Shown in pieces: positions 57,732 through 64,000 of a DNA stretch of 64,000 nt. Within the stretch, counting starts at the first letter, position 1; every line of letters begins with the position of its first letter. The position numbers and the translations under genes are program-made. Under the pieces are notes generated by a model. It searched no databases, was not told the DNA's origin, and was given only the letters and a program-made list of their open reading frames with translations. Origin of the DNA: Xanthoparmelia taractica (lineage: Eukaryota; Ascomycota; Lecanoromycetes; Lecanorales; Parmeliaceae); contig MU853192.1 in assembly GCA_033085395.1 (NCBI GenBank), forward strand, positions 1-64,000, read 5' to 3'.

Positions 57732-59761
57732 ATGGCATCCAACTCTAGTATGTACCGTCTATTGCTGTGTACCCGTATCTTGTTTTGAGGCTAACTCCTA
57801 TACAGTCAAATTGCTGACTGGTGTGCTACATCTGTGCGATGGTGTCTATTGCTGTTAACACTTTCACACAGGCAATTCTCATCCAGAGTTGGCAAAGCTG
57901 GTCGCTGATAGGTACATTTAATCCTGCAATGAGGTTCTATGCAAATACTAATCATTTCTGCAGGCTTCAAATCGAATTAGTAAGTTACCTCTCCTAAGGT
58001 TTAGGGGAATCAACTGATTGAGCTCCTCCTCGAGACCAAAGTGCTTGTCCTGCAATACTCGAACAACGAAACTTCTGTCACTATTGGCGAGAGGTAAGTA
58101 ATAAGATCCAGAGAAAACTCTGGATCTACAAGCCATATGCTAATTCGTACAACCAGTGTCCGAGACGAAGATGGTATGTGCTTCTTGCCCCTTTTTCCTC
58201 GCAATGGTTGTGTCTGATCCTGCTAGTCTTCATCTTGCAGAGTACTGCACCTGGTGACATCAACGATGGCCTCATGGAGCTTCTCATCATGATCAATGCC
58301 TGCAAGACCGCTTCCGCTCGTCGAATCACAGCTGTCATTCCCAAGCAAGTCCTTCGAGTCTTCTAACATTTTGTCAGTCTCGCTAATGCATTTGCCAGTT
58401 TTCCATATGGTTCGTCTAGTCTATGCGTCTCTTCCTTCCTTTACTGAGAGAAGGTCTAGCCCGCCAGGACAAGAAGGACAAGTCTCGTGCTCCTATCACA
58501 GCGGTCAGTTCCTGAATGCTAAAATACTATGGACCATCTACTGACGGTAATCGAAAATCAAGAAGCTCATGGTGACGCTGCCCAATGACCAGGTCCAGAT
58601 TTTTGGTCTTGCTGATTATTCCTCAGGCGAACATGCTACAGACCGCTGGCTGGTACGCATCGATACTTCTTTCTGCTTACATGTTGCTGACATCGTCAAG
58701 CAATCATGTCATTACAATGGATCTACACGCGTCACAAATCCAAGGTCTGTCCATTCCTCCAGCCCTGTATCTAAGCAAGCTTCTGATGACTGCAGGCTTC
58801 TTCAACGTTCCGGTACGTCAAACAATCGTGTCGCAACCTACTCTGCACTAATGATCAAGCATAGGTCGATAATCTATACGCTGAGGTGAGCCACGCCACT
58901 GCTTTTGTAGTTGAAATGCAATGCCGAAGCGACTAACCGTCATTAGCCAAGCTATCTCCGTTGGATCCGAGATAATATCGAATTGAGCAAAGCAGTGATC
59001 GTGTCGCCAGACGCTGGAGGAGCGAAGAGAGCAACGAGCTTGGCTGATAGGCTTGATTTGAACTTCGCGTTGATCCAGTAAGCAGTGAGCCCATCATCTC
59101 CTCTCCGGCAGTATACTGACACTATGATTGTAGCAAGGAGCGTAGTCGACCGTAAGTTCGCCTTAACTCAGCCACAATTTCTGATGCCGAGGGTTCTAGA
59201 AATGAGGTCTCCAAGGTAAGCACGAAGCCAAACCTCATCCCGAATATACAACGCTGACATGATATTCCGACAGATGACCCTAGTCGGAAACGTGAAAGAC
59301 AAATGCGCGATCCTAGTCGACGACATGGCCGGTACATAACTCCTTCCTCATTTCCCACCGCCACCTATCTCCCCGCCAAAGCTGACCTCTGCATCTCCCA
59401 GACACCTGCGGCACCCTCGCCAAAGCCGCAGACACTCTCCGCGAACATGGCGCTTCCGAAATCGTCGCCTTAGTCACCCACGGCATCTTCTCCGGCAACG
59501 CCCTAAAGACCCTAAACGACTGCGACGCCCTGAGCAAAGTCGTCGCCACAAACACCGTACCATTCTCCGAGAAGCGCAAGCAGTGCGCCAAGTTGGAGGA
59601 GATTGACGTTTCACCGACGTACAGGCCCCCCACTTTATGATGTCGCTAAAGCTTATGGATGGCTTACTGACTCTTTTGAGGACAGGCTAGCGGAGGCGTG
59701 TAGACGAACGCATAATGGGGAGAGTGTGTCGTTCTTGTTCAGCCACGCGCCTATGGAGTAG
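57732..59761 (+). CDS. PRS: ribose-phosphate pyrophosphokinase (PRPP synthetase), 20 exons
   Basis: Makes PRPP from ribose-5-phosphate and ATP for nucleotide, His and Trp synthesis; fungal subunits form hetero-oligomers. Exon ends, in order: 57732-57747, 57806-57820, 57872-57911, 57964-57979, 58023-58093, 58157-58173, 58227-58344, 58399-58409, 58460-58503, 58563-58571, 58627-58652, 58701-58744, 58796-58812, 58865-58885, 58947-59077, 59134-59151, 59200-59215, 59274-59331, 59402-59618, 59686-59761. Joined length 981 bases, 326 residues, the family's usual size, closest by eye to yeast Prs2-4. Seen after splicing: MASNSIKLLTGN, NFPYARQDKKDKSRAP (ATP loop), ITMDLHASQIQGFF, SPDAGGAKRA, and the PRPP-binding VDDMADTCGTLAKAA. 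One intron (58345-58398) has a GC donor. The frame is also open 5' to an ATG at 57612, which would add 40 residues. Confidence 0.93.
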
Positions 59762-60125
59762 GATGGTCAGTGGAAGAGACTTGGGATCCTGGGCGTTTGC
59801 GGACCGGGTAGAGGGCGTTGATGGCATGGCCTGTGGACAACAGTATTTCGTAGAACGGCTTCTACAGACATCATGGAGGAAAGGCGTAACAATGTAGTCA
59901 GGATCGATGGTCATGAACCACAATGAATGGAATGATGCATGTCTGCTGTAAATGGATTTTTGATCTATGGTGTCTGTTCTACATGCATTGTGCATTCAAT
60001 CTAGCCAGATCAACGCACGCACGTGTCAGCTATCCTCCGTCCCCTCTTCTGGACATTGCCTGCAAACGCATTGTATACATCGACCTCTTTCGCCATCCGC
60101 TTGATTGGTATCTGCCATCGACCAT
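59762..60125. other. convergent spacer
   Basis: 3' region between the PRPP synthetase gene and the convergent rps6 gene; no gene seen. Confidence 0.5.
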
Positions 60126-61103
60126 CTATTTCCTCATCGACGACGCTCTCCGCTCTAATCGCAAGTCAGCTACCATCCACACCGTGCCACATAGATGTAG
60201 GATCGACTTACTCCTCAACTCGGTCTTCTTCGCTTTCTCCTCATTGACACGCTTGGCTAGGATAGCCGCGTACTCATTCTGCCAGTACCAATTAGCCATA
60301 TACCCCAAGAAACACCATACCCGAATCATAATGTATATAGGTGGTGCAGGTAGGACTTACCGCAGCATCCTTGGAGGATTCGGCCTGGCGGCGCTTGAGT
60401 GCCATTCGGTGGCGCTTATGCTGGAGACGTTGAGGGGTGACAAGACGCTGGATGCGGGGGGCCTTTGTATAGGGTTTTTTGCCTTCGGCTTTGGGCTGAA
60501 CTTCACGGCGGATGACGAATTTGCGGACCTAGTTTTTCGGACCAACGATCAGCAACAACTCTATCATCGCTTACGGCAACAGCACCCGAGACTGCCACGT
60601 TGTACGTGGAGTGATTTTGTGTCGTAGGAATGGGGTGAAGCACTCACATCATCATCCTTGCCCAACCCAAAGAACTTGCGAATCTTGGTCGCCCTCTTCG
60701 GCCCCAAGCGCTTCGGCAACACCTTATCCGTCAAACCCGGAATCTCCTCATCCCCCTGCTTAACCACACTCAACGCCAACACGGACAAATCCATCGCGAC
60801 AATGCACCCCCTAACACTCTTCCTCTTCCGCTCCCCAGTCCTCCGGGGCCTATAGCAGCTGTGTCCCGCGCTCAGCAGCAGGCGGACCCTGGTGGGGTGC
60901 ATGATGCCCTGCTTCATCGGGAAACCCTGCTTGTCGTTGCCGCCGGTGATCTTGAAGACGTAGCCCTTGAATTCGGGGGCGACGCCGTCGCCCGGGACTT
61001 CCTGGCCCATGCGTTTGTCCATGAAGGCGCGCAGTTTGCGGTCGTCTTCGATCTCGACGAGTTTCTGGGTGCCATTGGCTGGGTAGGAGATGTTGAGCTT
61101 CAT
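60126..61103 (-). CDS. rps6: 40S ribosomal protein eS6
   Basis: Small-subunit ribosomal protein and the classical target of TOR/S6-kinase-type signalling. Exons 61103-60648, 60528-60361, 60278-60212 and 60154-60126, joined length 720 bases, 239 residues, the fungal norm. The N-terminus MKLNISYPANGTQKLVEI and internal GYVFKITGGNDKQGFPMKQG are diagnostic. The very short last exon completes the C-terminal KRRASSMRK, which keeps the Arg-Arg-x-Ser-Ser phosphorylation site. Introns are 119, 82 and 57 bases. It has no readable snoRNA in its introns that I could identify. Confidence 0.97.
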
Positions 61104-62230
61104 CTTGACGGGTGGGGGTGGGACGTCAAGATGGTGGAGGTTGTGTTTGTGGAGCGTGAATAGTGAGGTCGAGCTGGATTCTCGCCTAGCAAGACTTTGT
61201 GCGAGCTAAGATAGAAGTACACTAGCTGCCGTATAGGGCTGAGGCCGAAGCGGGAAATGCCAAGACTTGCATGCCAAGACATCACTCGGCAGTTCATTTG
61301 TGTTGGAATTTGGGGATCAGATTGGAGCGGGTAATTGCCCCGCTTGATTGCTCATGAGGAATGTTCGAGAATTGCCCTTGAACCCACCCGGTTTGTATGG
61401 GAGTTAGGGGGATTCTCAGGGATAAATACTGGACCATGACCGCCTTCATGGTTTCCTACTCTATGTTCTCTGTGTTCTCTGGAAGGATCAATTGATAGCC
61501 AATCAGATCATTTGATCAGTTGATTAGTCAGCCAATGCTTCCCCAGTAGCCTGTATTTCCAACAATTTGTGCCTATGTCGTGATATTCCTATATCAAGAT
61601 TCTGAGATTCATTGGCAATGTCACGGAGCTAGGACCAAAAGCTATGCCATATTTCCGGGTGAAATGTCTTCCTGACCACGAGGTCATCGGGTCAGCCATT
61701 GAAGACCCATTGCTTGGTGGCTTTGCTCTGATCTGATCTACTCGTTGCATTGGAAACGGCGGCTGCTGATATATGCATAGATTATCTTTGTGTATATCAC
61801 ACCTAACACTACCTCAAAGTACCCATGCACTCAGCTAGTCCCGCTTTCGAAAAGCCCGCAGAAGATGGAGGCTACTTTTCTCTATGTCTCCTTCCAGTGC
61901 TCCGTCCTTACTAACGAGAATCCCTCTCAAGCTCTTCGTCCTCCATGAAGAGCCTCCAAATGACCAGCTTGCGCCTGCTTGACTTGAACTTTGTGACCGG
62001 CAGTGGCTCGAGCACTCTTCTGCTTGATTCAAGATCTGTGAGTAAAGGATGAGTATCGGACGCCAGGGGTCACGCTCTTATATGGCATTACTATGAGGAC
62101 GAGGATTTTCTCTTTGGTGCGATCGGTGTTGCATATGAATACTTCATACAGTCCCTTTACAGGGGAACGAAAGACTCACTCAGCGCCACGCTCATGACGA
62201 GTGCAAATTGATCAACTCCTGGCAAGCGCC
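61104..62230. other. rps6 upstream region and spacer
   Basis: The first 300 bases are the rps6 promoter/leader. On the minus strand, 61910-62040 contains a protein-like frame (…LPVTKFKSSRRKLVIWRLF) ending in a stop, and 62090-62165 another (…LYEVFICNTDRTKEKILV). They may be exons of a small gene, but no join with a start codon could be made. Confidence 0.35.
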
Positions 62231-64000
62231 TCAACGGATGACCTCAATACCATCTTTTTCAATACCCTCTAGCCCCTCCAGGATATCACTCCCGCCCAAC
62301 AATCCCATATGCACACCCGTAGACTTTCTTGGTCCGCTCCAAACTTCGTGGAATTTTACCGACTCATCGGAGCACGCGACCACAATGCACCCTTCGTCCC
62401 TGGTCCTCGAGTACCACGTCTCGCCCAAAGTCGTATCGGAAGTTGTCTCGCCCGGGCCACCAGGGTACGGAATAGCGTACAGAGCGCGCATATCACTTTG
62501 CCATGGTATAGCGACGACCTGCTGGCATTCGGGCCATGAGAAAACAGCAACGCGGTAGGGATGATCAGGTTGGGCGTAGCCAAATGTGGCTGCAATCTCG
62601 CGACGTGTTGTTGACCAGATCAACGATGTGACTTGGGCATAGCAGTTTATAGTAGCAAGGCAGGCTCCTGAAAAAGTATGGTAGAAATGTATTGCTCGGT
62701 CATTGGAGCCTCCGCCAGTTGCAATCAATCCACGCTGCCACGGACAGAAAGCGATAGCTTTGATAGCGGCGCTGTGGACCCATTTGTGCTTTTCACGCCC
62801 CTCGCCGATAAGGAGTGATCCGTTCTGCCCAGGAATGACTCGATTTCGCTGGACATGTATACCGTTGGCTAAGACACCCATGATTTCGGAGGGAGTCTGC
62901 GTTCTTGCGATAAAGTTCGGCAACCCAAAACCACCAATAATGGACTGAAGCGGATTTCTTGAGCGTGCTGAGGAGTCTTGTATGGGTTCATGAAGTGCCA
63001 GAACTTCTTTGACTTCAAATAAGCAGCAGATGTTATCGTTTGCGCCTGTAGCAAAGTAGTCGCCATCAGGTGACCAAGCGAGGCCACATAGCTGCTGACT
63101 GTGAACTGAGATCTTCGCCATCAAGGTCATAGCTCCTGTCCATCCATGTATGTCAACTTGTTGCTTGTTCATCCACTGAACGGAATAATAGTAGACGTTG
63201 CCAACTTCGTCACCTACAAGAAGCTCCTCGGTTGCCATTATACAGCCAAATTGCTCTGATGGTCTTCTAGTGGTGACAGGCTTAAAAGATACACAAGCAA
63301 TGGCACATGGCTGCCGAGACTGAAATCTGATATTCTCAGGATCAGCCAGACTCCACAGACTAATGTGCCCAGTATTACGTCCGATAGCTAGGATGCTGTT
63401 GCCACCCTCGGTAGAAGAGAAGGCCAGCGACGTGACATATGTTGATTCTCTAGTATCAGAATCTTCTGGCGGGTACCTGACTCCAAAGGTCTCAGACCAG
63501 AGATAGACTCTGTTGCCGAGACCGACCGCAAGAGTACGAGCAGTATGGCAGTAAGCGAGAACCGTGCAGTAATAATCATCCCGTAGATTGGGAGCGTCTA
63601 GTACTGTACGGCGGCATCAGATACGCTTTTCCAGGGGCTCAACCGAGGACTTATCTGAAGGGTGTGGTTGGAACAACTCTGGGCTCTATCTTCTGATGCT
63701 TCCTTGCTGCTTGTTCTCGTCACGTTAGCAGGCCGAAAATCAGCGAAGTGAAGCGAATTATGATAAAAGTCCGAAGGCAATCCAAAGCACCACTGGATGC
63801 AAATGCTGACAACAAGCAGAAACGGGGAAGGCTCACCGGGCTGCGAGCCTTCTTGGACCCACTGACCGTCCATCCATCGAGTCCGAGGCTTGGAATACGT
63901 ATATTTTCGCTTTGTTCTAATCGAGCCAGTGCTAACGCTCCTGCGCTGCACAGGGGACCTAGGTATACTCAATACCCTGCCTGTCTGATCAATGTTTAAA
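62231..64000 (-). CDS. Fizzy/Cdc20-family APC/C activator, Ama1-like (5' end incomplete)
   Basis: A WD40 adaptor that brings substrates to the anaphase-promoting complex. A continuous exon from about 63604 down to 62231 starts with LDAPNLRDDYYC, the family's entry into the propeller, followed by LAVGLGNRVYLW, LCGLAWSPDGDYFATG and GGGSNDRAIHFYHTF. It ends in Ile-Arg, the IR tail that contacts the APC/C. The sequence is more divergent than Cdc20 or Cdh1 and resembles filamentous-fungal Ama1, the meiotic activator; that assignment is by impression. The N-terminal part is in one or more upstream exons. The minus strand is open with basic sequence (VQRRSVSTGSIRTKRKYTY) from 63900 to the window edge, probably exon 1, but splice sites between 63605 and 63850 are not settled and the start may lie outside the window. 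Confidence 0.85.

Noticed and set aside
1..64000. CRISPR arrays, prokaryotic operons, integrated virus or intact transposon
   Set aside because: The window is eukaryotic with spliced genes; no spaced direct-repeat array, no reverse transcriptase, transposase or integrase motif and no long terminal repeats were seen.

Overview
This is a stretch of a nuclear chromosome from a filamentous ascomycete (Pezizomycotina). The evidence is short GT-AG introns of about 43-120 bases with CTAAC/CTGAC-like branch sites, a Ppo-type fatty acid oxygenase, a ro-3/NIP100-type p150Glued and typical fungal housekeeping genes. Assignment to Dothideomycetes is only a guess from overall style. Start codons and splice sites were worked out by eye. 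Where several exons are given, the joined lengths were checked to be multiples of three.

Left part (0.7-21.4 kb), mostly conserved genes: an HSL-like alpha/beta hydrolase (+), a peroxisomal ABC half-transporter of Pxa2 type (+), a bifunctional 6-phosphofructo-2-kinase/fructose-2,6-bisphosphatase (-), two unrecognised genes (-) at 7.5-8.1 and 8.7-9.9 kb, a strand-asymmetric low-complexity zone at 10.1-10.6 kb, p150Glued dynactin (-), a cysteine-rich protein with Zn2Cys6-like blocks (-), the TSC13 enoyl reductase (+), and a Ser/Thr/Ala-rich cell-surface protein (-).

Middle (21.4-43 kb): a gene-poor 2.5 kb holding a perfect 18-base palindrome; a histidine phosphatase (-) with a textbook C-terminal PCNA-binding motif and basic tail; a Ppo/linoleate diol synthase (+) with both catalytic domains intact; and a 12.8-kb TOM1/HUWE1-type HECT ubiquitin ligase (+), reconstructed to 4187 residues in 5 exons.

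Right part: 44-52.7 kb is an accessory-looking run of seven small genes, all on the minus strand and none recognised. Two of them are related to each other. The run is interrupted by a 12-base satellite containing a 100-N assembly gap. About 52.7-55.9 kb holds little, followed by two small plus-strand ORFs and a decayed tRNA-Glu-like sequence. Housekeeping genes then resume: a PRPP synthetase cut into 20 exons (326 residues), ribosomal protein eS6 (-), and a Fizzy/Cdc20-family APC/C activator resembling Ama1 (-) that runs off the right edge.

The conserved genes share no single pathway, and there is no biosynthetic cluster. The signals most worth attention are the extreme intron density of the PRPP synthetase gene, the PIP-box phosphatase, and the one-stranded array of orphan genes.
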